Notes: generated by a model from the sequence alone, not told the origin. A stretch of 64,000 nucleotides of DNA from Volutella citrinella (GCA_034401135.1 JAWZSP010000002.1:1-64000); one strand, 5' to 3'. Counted from the first letter of the stretch, positions 1-10,203 are shown. Numbers and translations: made by a program.

Positions 1-118
1 ACCCTAACCCTAACCCTAACCCTAACCCTAACCCTAACCCTAACCCTAACCCTAACCCTAACCCTAACCCTAACCCTAACCCTAACCCTAACCCTAACCC
101 TAACCCTAACCCTAACCC
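1..118. repeat. Telomere array (CCCTAA)n
   Basis: About 19.5 perfect copies of CCCTAA start at the first base, so the window begins at a chromosome end with the centromere to the right. This is the standard vertebrate/filamentous-fungus telomere unit. Sequence becomes unique at about 119. Confidence 0.98.
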
Positions 119-1714
119 TTGCGACGCAAACTCGCTTACTGTCGTGAACGCTTTCCACGGAACCCTAAACCACCCTGTTAAGCCTAACTCCAACCCCGAA
201 CGTGCCGCCGGCGCGCCCTCCTTCTTCAGCGGTTAGCGGTTAGTTTAGACTCGGTACCACACCCTTCTTAACACCTCAACCCTAGCTCTTCAACTTTTAC
301 TGCCGCCAGCGCCCTTACACACCTCAGAGGTTAGCCCTCTTTAACTCCTCTCTCCTTACCCTCCTCTGCCCTTTCCACCTCACTCTCTAGTCTTACTACC
401 ACTCCCACCCCTTCACTTCTCCTGTCCGTCCAAAAGTCGACGTCGCTGTCTAAAACACCCCAGTGCCACCTACTTTAACACCCTACTTCTCTCTTAGCTC
501 CTTGTCTCTACCCCCGTCCTGTTTCTACCACTCTTCAACCCCCCCTGCACAACTCTACTAGCACTCTTCACTCTCTTCCACAACACTAAGCACCCTACGC
601 CTCTGCTCACTGCTCTTCTACAGCTTGTACCGCTGTACACGTTAGGGTTCAACAGGCCAGGCGGTAGGTTGGGGTAGACGCAACCAGCCTGCTACCTACA
701 GTTAGTCTCCTTGTCCTTAACCCTTACCGCGGCTGCTTACCTCACTCTACACTCCTCAGCCTTGTAGCTCTACTTGCCGTCGCAGTTGCAGTCGTTGTTG
801 TAGTTATAGTCGTAGTCGTAGTTGTAGTCGTAGTCGTAGTTGTAGTCGTAGTCGTAGTTGTAGTTGTAGTCGTAGTTATAGTTGTAGTCGTAGTCGTAGT
901 CGTAGTTGTAGTCGTAGTCGTAGTCGTAGGTAGGGTTGGGGTTGTAGTTGTAGTGGCCCCCCTGGGGGCTGCTCTAGGGTTAGGGTCACCTCCTTGCCTT
1001 CAGCCTGCCCGTACCGTCACCCGTAGGATTAGATGTACGGTTGGGCGTAGGACCTGCCAGTCCAGCTCGGTCTCGCTAGCGTGTGCGTCACCCCATGCCG
1101 TAACAGTGCCTTAACGTACCCCCGGTGCCGTCGCAATAACTCCTTGTTGTAGATAAATTGAAACACCTTTCCCTTTTCTTGTCCGTAACCCTACGTCGGC
1201 TGTCCGGAACGCACGGTGACATTAGACCTTACTAGAAACAAGGCAGTGCCTTCTTTTAACCCTACACTACTGACCTCCGGCATAACAACGGCTCCGCCAA
1301 CGAGAGGCCCTCACTGTTGACCGTCCTTGACACTCGGTGTAGGGTTAGGGTTACCTGTGAACCCTACCCTAGACCAAGACACCGAACACATTATCGCGCC
1401 GTCTATAGCTCTGCCCCTTGTCGGCAAGTATTTACCCAGCCAAATAACGCAAAGATACGCAAGATTAAACTCATTCAACACCTTGTAACTCGTCATCGTC
1501 TTTCCGTCCTCTATTTCTCCGATTAGACACTTGTCGAGGCTCTCTAGTACCTCTTGAAGGAAAGCGTCTTTGAGTCCATTTACGACGCCCGCCTACTCTT
1601 TCCCGAGCTGTTTCACTCGTCTCCATCCGAACCAAGAGTGACCTGCGCCGAGTCTCCTCCTCCTACCACCTTACGCTCCTTAGCTATGGACTAGCTGCTC
1701 GCTTCTTTCCAGAG
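119..1714. other. Non-coding subtelomere
   Basis: No gene is recognised here. The stretch is pyrimidine-rich on the plus strand and holds scattered short telomere-like motifs in the inverted orientation, such as TAGGGTTAGGG near 974 and 1340. Open frames around 1311-1526 are short, overlap on both strands and show no domain, so they were not called. Confidence 0.7.
790..952. repeat. GTAGTY hexamer/trimer-rich tandem array
   Basis: About 160 bp is built almost wholly of GTAGTC and GTAGTT units, with a few GTTGTA and TATAGT variants. It passes on the right into GTAGGTAGGGTTGGGG, which looks like a degenerate reverse telomere sequence. It is a simple subtelomeric satellite; no coding function is suggested. 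Confidence 0.8.
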
Positions 1715-1970
1715 GTGCTCCGCCCTTTTCCCCACTGCGCGTGTACCCTAGATCAACTCACTCTCAGTGCCCTAAGCACCGGCCAATACTCCGACCTCAC
1801 CCTCATCTCGACCGCTAAGTCTTACACAGCCCATCGCCTTCTCATTCATCAGAGGGCTCCAGTCATAGCAAGCGCCATCAGCCGTCGAGATATCACTCGA
1901 AACGACCTACACAATGCAGCAAGAGACTACTTTAACTTCATTGATGATAGCCCTCAACCAGTCGACTGCC
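1715..1970 (+). pseudogene. BTB/POZ domain fragment
   Basis: The plus-strand frame from the ATG at 1715 reads as the start of a BTB/POZ domain: a GQYSDLTLIS strand, then a YTAHRLLIHQRAPVIA segment (the usual K-x-H-K-x-V-L-x-x-x-S-x-x-F stretch), then IDDSPQPVDCLL like the acidic DDPxAVxxLL segment. The domain breaks off at about 1970, where the sequence becomes an antisense relic of an RNase H gene. The rest of BTB helices is missing, so this is a truncated, probably non-functional remnant. BTB proteins are often found in fungal subtelomeres as expanded families (general knowledge). Confidence 0.6.
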
Positions 1971-2095
1971 TCTTGGCCAGCCTGTCTGCGTTTTCGTTGA
2001 ATTTGCGCAATACATGCCAGAACAGGACTTCGATGCCAACACTGTTCAAGGTCTTCACCAGCTCATCGAGTTTCTCGAGATGAGATTTGTCTCGG
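1971..2095 (-). pseudogene. RNase H C-terminal relic
   Basis: Read on the minus strand, this piece encodes residues very like the end of the intact RNase H gene at 2190-2846. It has a KLDELVKTL helix, the strand GIEVLFWHV and NENADRLAK, matching KLEGLVKDL, GVEVLFWHV and NKEADELAN. Protein-level similarity is clearly kept while the DNA has diverged, so this is an old partial duplicate lying about 100 bp beyond the intact gene's stop and in the same orientation. Confidence 0.7.
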
Positions 2096-2189
2096 AACCA
2101 TATTAATGCGAGACTAGGCGAACAGCTAGCACTTATAACCCTAACCAGCCAAGTTTTTTAACCCCCCTTCCTAATTTCCTCGCCAACTA

Positions 2190-2846
2190 TTATGTAAAAG
2201 CTCTATTAGCCAGCTCGTCTGCCTCTTTATTATAATAGCGTCTTACATGCCAGAACAGTACTTCGACGCCAATACTCCCTAAGTCCTTCACTAGCCCCTC
2301 GAGTTTCCGAAATAATTCCATATTAGCAACAGGGGTCCCCTTTGCAGTCCGGTAACCATTGGCCTGCCACTTAAAGATCCACTCCGTCATACCCTTGACC
2401 AAGTACTCTGAGTCTGCCTTGATAACCACTTGAGAAAGTGATTCATCGGAGAGCCTGTTCCTCTGGATGTTGAGAGCCTGTTCAAGACCAAGCACTCCAG
2501 CCTCTAACTCGGCAATCTGATTCGTGGCTGGGTTGCTTTGTAGTAGGCGGCTCTGGTTGTATGCTGATGCCGCGCCGACAAACACACCCACCGCCGCTCG
2601 TGCGAGTGGTGTCCCATTGCCCTTGCAAGCGCCGTCGACGGCAATCACGATGCTGTCTAAGTGCGACGTTCGACAATCACAAACCCCACAAGGGCTTGCA
2701 TTATCGCATGCCACGTTGACCCAAAGCTTATCGTCACAGATTTCCACGTCGTCAGGTGTTACGTCCTCTCCAAATAGAGCAGCAACATCAAACAGTCGAC
2801 TCTGCTGCCCCTTCCGTGACTGCGGTTTGCGGTGTGCCTTTCGCAT
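2190..2846 (-). CDS. RNase HI-like protein
   Basis: A 218-residue single-exon protein; the ATG at 2846 is the first Met, as the frame upstream has none. The second half is an RNase HI fold with the expected acidic residues: D71 in VIAVDGACKGNG, E113 in QIAELEAG, D145 in IKADSEY and D210 in NKEADELAN, preceded by the WHV strand. This family cleaves RNA in RNA-DNA hybrids. The first 60 residues are not RNase H and include a compact Cys group (C47, C53, C56, C58) that could bind metal. The gene stands alone here rather than in a polymerase ORF. It is probably a free-standing fungal RNase H or an exapted retroelement domain. Confidence 0.8.
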   Translation of the reverse strand: MRKAHRKPQSRKGQQSRLFDVAALFGEDVTPDDVEICDDKLWVNVACDNASPCGVCDCRTSHLDSIVIAVDGACKGNGTPLARAAVGVFVGAASAYNQSRLLQSNPATNQIAELEAGVLGLEQALNIQRNRLSDESLSQVVIKADSEYLVKGMTEWIFKWQANGYRTAKGTPVANMELFRKLEGLVKDLGSIGVEVLFWHVRRYYNKEADELANRAFT

Positions 2847-3428
2847 AAGGAACCAGCCGATGTAGAGCAAAGGTAATTAGGGAAAAAATGACATGAAGAG
2901 CGATTGACGAGCGGAAGGAACCCTTACTAAAGGGTGCGCTGGGCTGTGTGCAACAAGCAAAATGCAAAGTGGCCACTTTCGGTGAAAAGGCGGGGTGATA
3001 CAGAAAGAACAAAAGAGTCATACAGGCGGGGTTGGCTGAATAAGGCCGGCCGAACAAGGCTGGCCAATAAGGCTGCCCAACGAGGCTGCCCAACGAGGTT
3101 GCCCAACTAGGCTGCCCAACATGCAGCAGCTGACATATGACCTACTGATGCATTACCACAATAAACGATTATATATGCCACTAAGGGCACGAAGACCGGG
3201 TTTTAGATAGTTCCAACTACTGTATAACCAGTTCATTATGTCTCTCTATAGCCTAAATTTGCTGTGAAAGCGGCAAGCCGCAGGACAGCCTGATAGTACT
3301 ATAGAACTGTAGCTTCATTGCTATGTGGTAAAAAGGTAGGATTAAGGTAGCCCTAATATATACTTTTCAGCCATCCAGTATCATTATAGTGCTTACATTA
3401 TGGAAAAAAACAGCAGTAACTTGAACCA
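2847..3428. other. Intergenic region with 13-bp minisatellite
   Basis: No gene is seen. The only structure is the short minisatellite at 3039-3120; the rest is AT-rich unique sequence upstream of the RNase H gene and downstream of the coiled-coil gene. Confidence 0.6.
3039..3120. repeat. 13-bp minisatellite (AAyrAGGCTGCCC), 6 units
   Basis: Six head-to-tail units of 13 bp (the first 14 bp), such as AATAAGGCTGCCC, AACGAGGCTGCCC and AACGAGGTTGCCC, run from 3039 to 3117 with a partial seventh. The units become more alike towards the right side. Confidence 0.85.
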
Positions 3429-4678
3429 CTACCTTCCCATTCCTCCTCCTACTCCCTCCTCCTCCTCTGGGGTTCGTACACCAGGCTCGCTTAAAAGGTC
3501 CACCGGACCCAAGTCTCCGAGCCCCAAGCAGGAATAGCCCACCAGGTTCATTTTCTTAACGCTCACAACAAGTCGCTCCCCTACAAGAGCAGCATGTTCG
3601 TCGCGTTTGGCAATATACATAGCCAGCGCAGCACGCTCGTCCTTGTTTAAAACCGCCAGCTCCTCCTGAATCCTTAGCAGCCTATCCTCTAAATCCGACT
3701 TCTTATCACTAATTTTCGATAGCTCATTATCCAGCTTCGACTCTAACGTGCGTGTGTTCTCGACAATGGATGTGAACGCCATCTGAGTTTCATCATACAG
3801 CCTCTTGATCACATCGGCGTGCTGTGCCCCGGTATCGAGCAGCTCGGAAAAAGCATGGGCCGTGGATAGGAGAGCTTGCAGATTCCTGGAGGACATAGGA
3901 ACACGCCCCTCCGCAGTAGGTTGGATTCTGGCCACTGACTGGAGTAGTCCTTCCAGCGTCCTCTGATCAGTGTTGCCTCTTGCAGTAAGATAGGTGAGGT
4001 CTTCCCGGAATTCATCCACCCATTGACTAAGTTGGACCAACTCGGCGCACTTCCACCCACGTGCCTGTAACGTTTCTTGCATATTTTCTTGTGCAAAAGC
4101 ATAGCAGAGGTTTTCCAGAGCCGCCTGCAGCCTGCACATAATTGCATGCTGTGCTGGGTATGAGAGATCTGTAAGAAAATGAGTCGGCAATAAGGGTTCT
4201 CCTAATAATGCTGGTCAGGTATTTTAAATCGATGTAAAGACGGGTACCGCTTACCTGAACTTGAGTTTTCCATCTCCTGCGTACCCAGCAGCCCTAGTTC
4301 TGCTGCTTTCTCAGAATCTCGAAATGCACCATTGAGAATCAGCTGCTTAGCCTTTGCAATGATAAGATCCTCGTCGAAGCGATCCATTAATTGGATACAT
4401 TCTTGGCCTTGACACCTCTGGATCCTGTTCTTGATAAAGTTTCTTTCCTTTGCGCGTTGCGGCTTGGTGTTCTTAAAGACGCTTTTTAGAGCGTGATAGA
4501 CATCTTGGTCACTTGGACCCGTTGAATGAGGCTCGGTCAATTCATCGCGAGTGAGGCATGTCGCACAGATCAGTAGCGTCTGTTGAGCGTCCTCCGGACC
4601 GCATCGAGAACATGGAGCCAGTGCAGCCCCCGTTGTTGCTGGTAGATTCGACTCCGATGTATTCATTCTCACCGTCAA
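3429..4678 (-). CDS. Unknown coiled-coil protein with N-terminal Cys motif
   Basis: Two exons, 4678-4255 and 4168-3429, joined across an 86-nt intron (GTAAGC..TTACAG) with phase kept; the product is 387 aa. The N-terminus carries two CxxC pairs (PCSRCG and CATC) that could form a small zinc site. Residues about 60-135 are basic and charged. A long heptad-like segment follows over roughly residues 270-350 (TLESKLDNELSK, LEDRLLRIQEEL), which should be a coiled coil. The tail is rich in Glu and Gly. I do not recognise the family. A TATA-like TTTATATTT lies just upstream at about 4691. The gene sits between the RNase H gene and the two-ORF element inside the telomere-bounded block. Confidence 0.65.
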
Positions 4679-5478
4679 GACTTCGGGCTTTTATATTTCG
4701 TACGCGACCTGATGACTGTTGATGTAAAGAGGAAGAGAAGAGTGAGGCGGTGGTGGATACTGCGGGGTATTTGTGATGCCACGTCAACCAACTGCACTGA
4801 TTATTGGCTGTCTCGCCACGCACCTAGCCAACGACGTACACTCCCTGTAGATACAGCAATCAAATCCTCTTGTGGGGTATACGGGCCTCGCCATATGACA
4901 TAGAGCTGTAACTTCATATATATGCGCAACCTTCTGTAAATATGATCCTCATCGTGCTCATCGTGTGTCTACAGAGCAGGGCGTAGGGCCAACTTCGAAT
5001 CCGCATCAATACTATTCCGAGACATGTTCCACTGACCGCCGCCCTTGAACTCTTGCCCCCCTAATCGTCTCGCCCCTCATGCCATCCCTTCTGTTTTTAC
5101 TCTCCCTACATACCCTTGACACACTCTTTTATGCCATTTAACCTCGAGCAAAAAGTTCAAACCCAATCATGACGGAGAAGAATGCTATGGATGTCGATAT
5201 ACTAGCCACGATCGATCTGCTTAAGAAGCAGCTCAACTTCTGCGATGAGCACGCTAGTATACGGGCTGCCAACGCTCTTACGGACACCCAAACTGAGATA
5301 GGCCACCTAGCCTCTAGACGACATCGAGGATAAGCCCTAAAGGCTTTAGGCACACTTGACAAATGTGTGATTATTATCGGCCAGATAAATGATATCTAGC
5401 CTGAATCTACGCTACTCTTTGATATGAGGTTTCTATGGACATGCTCTCGCTATACGTATACGAACCCCGCGTTTGCAT
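4679..5478. other. Intergenic region left of the two-ORF element
   Basis: The region holds only a 54-codon plus-strand frame at 5169-5333 (starting MTEKNAMDVD, with leucine-rich helix-like content), which could be a degraded gene piece but has no recognisable domain. The left boundary of the two-ORF element must lie somewhere between here and its stop codon at 5479; no terminal repeat was recognised. Confidence 0.4.
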
Positions 5479-8400
5479 TCAGGCGTTTCTTTTCTTTTCT
5501 TCCCGTTCCTGCTTGACTTGCTTCCTTAGCCGTTTCTGCGGCCGCCACGAGCCCGTGCTGTCCATAGTCTGTATGGTGAAGGCTGTCCCCTCGGTCCCGT
5601 CCGATGTATTAGAGGCATCTTCATCCTCCTCCTCTAATAGCTTCTCTAACACCAATCGACGCTGTTCTCGAATTTCTTCCAAACAAATAGATCCTTGTGA
5701 AAATCCGGTAGATCCAGCTCGAGATACCGTTGACTCGCTTGCCACGGCCACCGAGTGGCGAGACGGGAAGGATGCCGTGGGGGAAGACGTGTAGACTGCT
5801 TGGCTGGACCGCGCCATGCTGATCTTACGCTGCCGCCTAGCCTGATCTGCCTCCAGCGTCTTGTTGAATACAGCCTCAAGCTCGTCCAGAGTCTTCTTGC
5901 GTATGGCGCTGACCAGACGAAGCTGCGGCGGTCGGCCACCTTCGACGACGGGAAACAAGCTGCCATTGTTGTACGGCTCTACAGCACGACCCAGCCGCAA
6001 TGCGTCTATATGCACTGTCTGATTCGAGCTCAAAAGCAAGTCGCGCGTCGACCAATGAAACTGGCTGTTTGTGTTGTCCTCGTCGTCTTTCCAACCTGAA
6101 CCGCCAAATCGCTGGCGGCATAAAGGTGCCAGTACCCGTGAAAGGCTGCTTTGTACAGAGATGCGCACGTCTGGGTCCTCGAGCTTACGCGGTGCTACGG
6201 TAGGATTGGGAAAACCCAGAGACGTGCTAGTCGGCTCGATATAGATGATCGATGCCCACATCAGCCGCCGCTTCAAGTCCTTCTGCTTATTTTCCTTCGT
6301 GGTGCCGATAAGCTCTGTAGATGATGGCCAAGGCAAGATCCAGTGAGTGAGGAAGACTAATCGACTGAGGTCCTTATACCATCGTTGGGCCTCTACGAGA
6401 CCAAAGTAGAATGTGATAAGTTCGATACTGCGCCGTGCTGCAATCCGAAAAGGGAGTGAATACCACCCTTTCCGCTCTCCTAGGGCTGTATGCGAACTGC
6501 TGTGGGAGAACAGATCGTGAAACAAGTCCATCACCTCCGTCGATCGTAGCTTATTCCCGGTAATCAAGTGAGGCCAAGTGTGGCTGGTATCGCTCATCCG
6601 GTCATGGAATAGATCACAGAGTCCATCGTAGCAAAGGTTGGGCGCATCGGAGTCGGGATAGCGACTGGCGGCCTCATCTGTGACGTCGGAGCCCGTCTTC
6701 CATTTTGTGCTCTTAAGGGCCACGCGCCAGACATCGCGTTGGAAGAGCTCGATAACGGTCGAATGGAGATACTCGAGCCATACCCTTTTAGCTGCCGCGT
6801 TCTCCATTACCTGGAATCGGCCGACCCAGCTCTGGGCCTGCCACATACGTACGTGGACATCCCGGATGTCCTTGAGCACTTGCCACTGCCGTTTGTAGTC
6901 CTGACGGAGCAGATCGTTTCCGACGGCCAGTCGATCCCCCACTTCCGAGTGGAATCGCCAGATGTTCCAGTCAAACTTCCCCGGCAGCCACCAGCCAAAT
7001 CCATGCAGCTTCGAGGTTTTGCCCAGACCCAGACCTTCCCGCTGCGTCTTTGTCTCTTCGGTGCCCCCCTCTTGCGTACGAGTGCGCCGTGTTGACTCCC
7101 ACCTGTCGCTCCACAGCACACTCTCACTGCCGATCAATGACGAGTCGTAGCTGAAGCGAAGTCCGCGGAGCGCCACGGCCATGGTGATCGTCTCGGGAAG
7201 TGAGTACTTTAACCCTGTCTGGGACTTGATGTGCTCGAACAGGAAGCAATACCGATTAACGCTCGCTCGAAGAAATCGTGCCATGGTAGCAGACGGTATT
7301 GAGAAGAAGGGCCTGTCCACGATGCCCTCGGACCCCAGACCCTCGGGTTGTTCTAGTGGCGGGTCCGCTCGGAACAGTTCTGTGATACGCCGCAGCAGTG
7401 CGAGAGACACCCTGTCCTCCGACCGGATGCCGTACGTGAACTGATGCTCGGGTAGCTCTTGGATCGGCGGGTCATCTGCGCAGGTCGGGATGTTCCGATG
7501 GATGCGTAGCTTGCTGAGTCGGTATGCGCATTGCACCCGCGACTGGTGTGCGTGGATCCCTTTCGTCGAGTTATTCTGGTCGCGGAGATACGACGGGTCA
7601 AGCGACATGCTCTCTGTGTGCCTGTTCTGGAAGGGATACTGCTTGGCCGCGTCGAACGGCACCTTGATGAGGTCGTAGAACTGACTATACACGAGCCCGT
7701 TCTCCATCTCCCAGCTCCCCGGTCGCGGCGTTACCGTCATGCCCCAAGCGTCGCGGAGCGTCACAAAGGGATACGTCGTCCTCGTGATTGGGGCTTTGCG
7801 GCCCTTGACATCCTCGCTGATGCACCGCCGGTCCTGTATACGGCTCCACTGCAGGCGCCGCCGCCATGCCTTGTCCAAGCAGCATCGCCGCCATAGCAAG
7901 ACCCTGCCCTGCGGACCCTTCTCTGCCGGCGTGCACTGGCGCCCGATGTCGATATAGGTTGATTCTGGCTTGAGGTATGTCTCGTCCACGGCCTGGACCC
8001 AGTGCCGCTGCCACTTCTCCAGCATTACATCTAACCTCGGCTGCATCCAGGCCAGCTTGGTGTTCTTTGCGGCCATGTACAGCCGCACACCCTCAAACTC
8101 ACTGTAGGCCGCCGCCCTATACTGGATCCCGCACCACAGAGCGTCGAGGTATTGCGGCTGCAGGGTGATATAGAAGTGCTTGCGCCGTGCCCCCGAGTTC
8201 CCGGCACCCGGCTGGCTCCTCTTCTTGCCGGCTGCCCCGAAATCGTCTTCCATCTCGGCCTGCTCTGCTGGCTTCACCTCGCCTGCTGCAAGTGCTTCCC
8301 GAGGTGCGCTGCTGTCTGACGTAGCGATCGCGTGCGTCTTGGGGATGTACTGGAGGATGTTGTTGTCGTCGATCGCGGCCTGCATAGCCGGCATCACCAC

Positions 8401-9555
8401 CTCCTCGTACCAGCACACAAAGACGTCTCGGCGGATCGCCGTCTGGCTGTACGGCTCCGTTACGGGCGTTCGGAATAGCGCGGGGAAGAAGACCCAGATG
8501 AAGGTGTCGACGAGGCCGACCACGCGCCCGAAGCAGTAGTTTGGTATGTTGTGCAGGGGCTGCGCCTTAATACCGTCGGGTCCCTGCACCGACTCCGGCA
8601 CCGGGATGCTGAGGTGCACGTTCTCGACCAGGTTCAGTACAACGTGCGGCTGTGTATACCACTGGATCCCCATCTGCGCGACCGCGAGCGACACGGGGAA
8701 GCTGCAGAGGCTGTCGACATCGTACGTCGACTGTATAGCGCTCTGCTCGCCCTGCTGCTCGCCGTAGTGCGAGTGCATGCACAGATAGGGCGGCGACGGC
8801 TCATGGTCTGTAAGCCCCTCCATGGCTGCCTTACAGGAGCTGCTATGCCGTGTCGGTGCCGTCCCCAGCGTTGCGTTGCGGTACCCTGGCCGTAAGAGGT
8901 CTTGTGCTGGGTCGAGGACGACTGGCAACCGATCCTCACGCCCATTGCTGTTAGATACCCGACCCTCGAGCCTCTTGGCTACATCAAGCAGCGATGCGCA
9001 GCTCGGTTCCGCCCCGAGTGCCTCCGTGGCCTTGTTCAACTGCGACTGGTGGCCGTCTTCATGCTCCCGGCGCGTGCAGCCTACCTCGCCGGTCCACTCT
9101 CGGAATAAGAGTACAGCAGGATCTTCCGGCATTGGCTCCTCCACCGCCTCGCTTCTTCGTTCTGTTATACTCGGGCTGGTCGCGTTGGAGCTGACGATTG
9201 TGTTGAGCCTGGCTGCGCCCGGTTCGACCGTAGGGCTGATGATCCCAGACACGCTCAACGTCTCTCTACCTTGATGATGATCCCGGGCCATGGTAGCCGC
9301 GGCGGTGGGCGAGCTTTGGGAGGGCTTTATCCAGGCATCAAGCGTATGGGACCCCGACCGCCGACCTGACGACGACGGCGGCTGCTCGGTCTGCTGGCGG
9401 GACTGCCGAGGCGTTTGCGTGCCTGCACTCGCCCCCGAACGCGCTGTTCCTTGAGCCGAAGGCGCCGACTGCGGGCTCCAGCCCAGTACTGGGTCACTCA
9501 ATGCACCCACACTACTGCTGGAGGCCTGGGACCGATTGCCTCCGTCTATGTGCAT
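5479..9555 (-). CDS. Large unknown protein of telomere-adjacent element (ORF2)
   Basis: An uninterrupted 1358-codon frame from the ATG at 9555. The N-terminal 260 residues are Ser/Pro/Gln-rich and look disordered. A long globular core with many Trp and Tyr follows (for example WQRHWVQAVDETYLKP and a basic LLWRRCCLDKAWRRR stretch). The C-terminus is Ser-rich, then acidic (LLEEEDEDA) and ends in a basic RPQKRLRKQVKQ tail that could be a nuclear signal. I find no reverse-transcriptase YxDD box, helicase motif set or tyrosine-recombinase signature. A GLGKTS string near residue 843 is not a full Walker A. Two truncated, RIP-mutated relatives lie at 10598 and 14114, so it is repetitive and probably mobile. 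It follows ORF1 in the same frame after one stop codon. Confidence 0.75.
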   Translation of the reverse strand: MHIDGGNRSQASSSSVGALSDPVLGWSPQSAPSAQGTARSGASAGTQTPRQSRQQTEQPPSSSGRRSGSHTLDAWIKPSQSSPTAAATMARDHHQGRETLSVSGIISPTVEPGAARLNTIVSSNATSPSITERRSEAVEEPMPEDPAVLLFREWTGEVGCTRREHEDGHQSQLNKATEALGAEPSCASLLDVAKRLEGRVSNSNGREDRLPVVLDPAQDLLRPGYRNATLGTAPTRHSSSCKAAMEGLTDHEPSPPYLCMHSHYGEQQGEQSAIQSTYDVDSLCSFPVSLAVAQMGIQWYTQPHVVLNLVENVHLSIPVPESVQGPDGIKAQPLHNIPNYCFGRVVGLVDTFIWVFFPALFRTPVTEPYSQTAIRRDVFVCWYEEVVMPAMQAAIDDNNILQYIPKTHAIATSDSSAPREALAAGEVKPAEQAEMEDDFGAAGKKRSQPGAGNSGARRKHFYITLQPQYLDALWCGIQYRAAAYSEFEGVRLYMAAKNTKLAWMQPRLDVMLEKWQRHWVQAVDETYLKPESTYIDIGRQCTPAEKGPQGRVLLWRRCCLDKAWRRRLQWSRIQDRRCISEDVKGRKAPITRTTYPFVTLRDAWGMTVTPRPGSWEMENGLVYSQFYDLIKVPFDAAKQYPFQNRHTESMSLDPSYLRDQNNSTKGIHAHQSRVQCAYRLSKLRIHRNIPTCADDPPIQELPEHQFTYGIRSEDRVSLALLRRITELFRADPPLEQPEGLGSEGIVDRPFFSIPSATMARFLRASVNRYCFLFEHIKSQTGLKYSLPETITMAVALRGLRFSYDSSLIGSESVLWSDRWESTRRTRTQEGGTEETKTQREGLGLGKTSKLHGFGWWLPGKFDWNIWRFHSEVGDRLAVGNDLLRQDYKRQWQVLKDIRDVHVRMWQAQSWVGRFQVMENAAAKRVWLEYLHSTVIELFQRDVWRVALKSTKWKTGSDVTDEAASRYPDSDAPNLCYDGLCDLFHDRMSDTSHTWPHLITGNKLRSTEVMDLFHDLFSHSSSHTALGERKGWYSLPFRIAARRSIELITFYFGLVEAQRWYKDLSRLVFLTHWILPWPSSTELIGTTKENKQKDLKRRLMWASIIYIEPTSTSLGFPNPTVAPRKLEDPDVRISVQSSLSRVLAPLCRQRFGGSGWKDDEDNTNSQFHWSTRDLLLSSNQTVHIDALRLGRAVEPYNNGSLFPVVEGGRPPQLRLVSAIRKKTLDELEAVFNKTLEADQARRQRKISMARSSQAVYTSSPTASFPSRHSVAVASESTVSRAGSTGFSQGSICLEEIREQRRLVLEKLLEEEDEDASNTSDGTEGTAFTIQTMDSTGSWRPQKRLRKQVKQEREEKKRNA

Positions 9556-9579
9556 AGGGTCAGCCTGTGGGGACCTTTC

Positions 9580-10203
9580 TTATATAAGCACGATGCTTAA
9601 CCAACCCGAACGTGATCCATTGTGTGGACTGATAAGCAGTTGATCAACCGTATCGGTTAGTGACCGCAGCTCCTCGTCTCGAGTATTGTTTTGGTCGGCA
9701 TTCGCCTGGCTTTCCAGCACGACGGCATCTGCTGCATCGCCGCCTTTAGACACGATCTCGAGTTGGGTACGAGAGTTCTCGAAAAGGCGATTGCGATCTT
9801 GACTGTCGTCTTGTGTCGATTGGATCGCCCTTGTATTCTCGACCGGGTTCCAGACGGGTCGACCATGCTGCAGCGCGTCTTGCTGGTCGCGAGGTGGTTC
9901 TGCCACGGGCCGAGGGGAGGGCGGCTCTTCAGCCGGCACAGGGATCGAGATATTCGGTTCTATATGCAGACCGATGACTGGATCAGTGGTAGACGGCAGT
10001 GCTGGTAGGTGAGGCGCGTTGTGGTGAATGCCTGCGCGCGTCTCGGTCGGCGCGATGGCTCGTGCTTGTTGCTGGTGATAGTGACGATAGGATCGCGCTC
10101 TCTCGAGTGCGCGTCGTCGTTCTGCTCGCTGTTCTTCGGTTAAATCTAATTTTGGTCTACCTCGGCGCCTAGGTATAGAAGGGATTGTAGCGTGAGCCGG
10201 CAT
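9580..10203 (-). CDS. AT-hook/basic protein of telomere-adjacent element (ORF1)
   Basis: A 207-codon frame from the ATG at 10203. Residues 12-20 (RRRGRPKLD) form an AT-hook with the RGRP core, which binds the AT-rich minor groove. A basic helix-like stretch follows at 22-50 (EEQRAERRRALERARSYR) that recalls a bZIP-type basic region without a clear leucine zipper. The rest is polar and Pro/Gln-rich. The only thing that separates it from ORF2 is the TAA at 9580-9582, with 24 nt in the same frame between that stop and the ORF2 ATG. Related sequence is present in both RIP-mutated copies to the right. Role inferred as DNA targeting for the element. Confidence 0.65.
   Translation of the reverse strand: MPAHATIPSIPRRRGRPKLDLTEEQRAERRRALERARSYRHYHQQQARAIAPTETRAGIHHNAPHLPALPSTTDPVIGLHIEPNISIPVPAEEPPSPRPVAEPPRDQQDALQHGRPVWNPVENTRAIQSTQDDSQDRNRLFENSRTQLEIVSKGGDAADAVVLESQANADQNNTRDEELRSLTDTVDQLLISPHNGSRSGWLSIVLI

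Noticed and set aside
8822..9274. Long plus-strand open frames across ORF2
   Set aside because: They are antisense to a 1358-codon frame in GC-rich DNA, with arginine-rich, domain-free products.
5479..9555. ORF2 as a telomeric reverse transcriptase or telomere-linked helicase
   Set aside because: No YxDD box or endonuclease signature is seen, and no DEAH/DEAD or complete Walker A motif; GLGKTS near residue 843 lacks the first Gly spacing.
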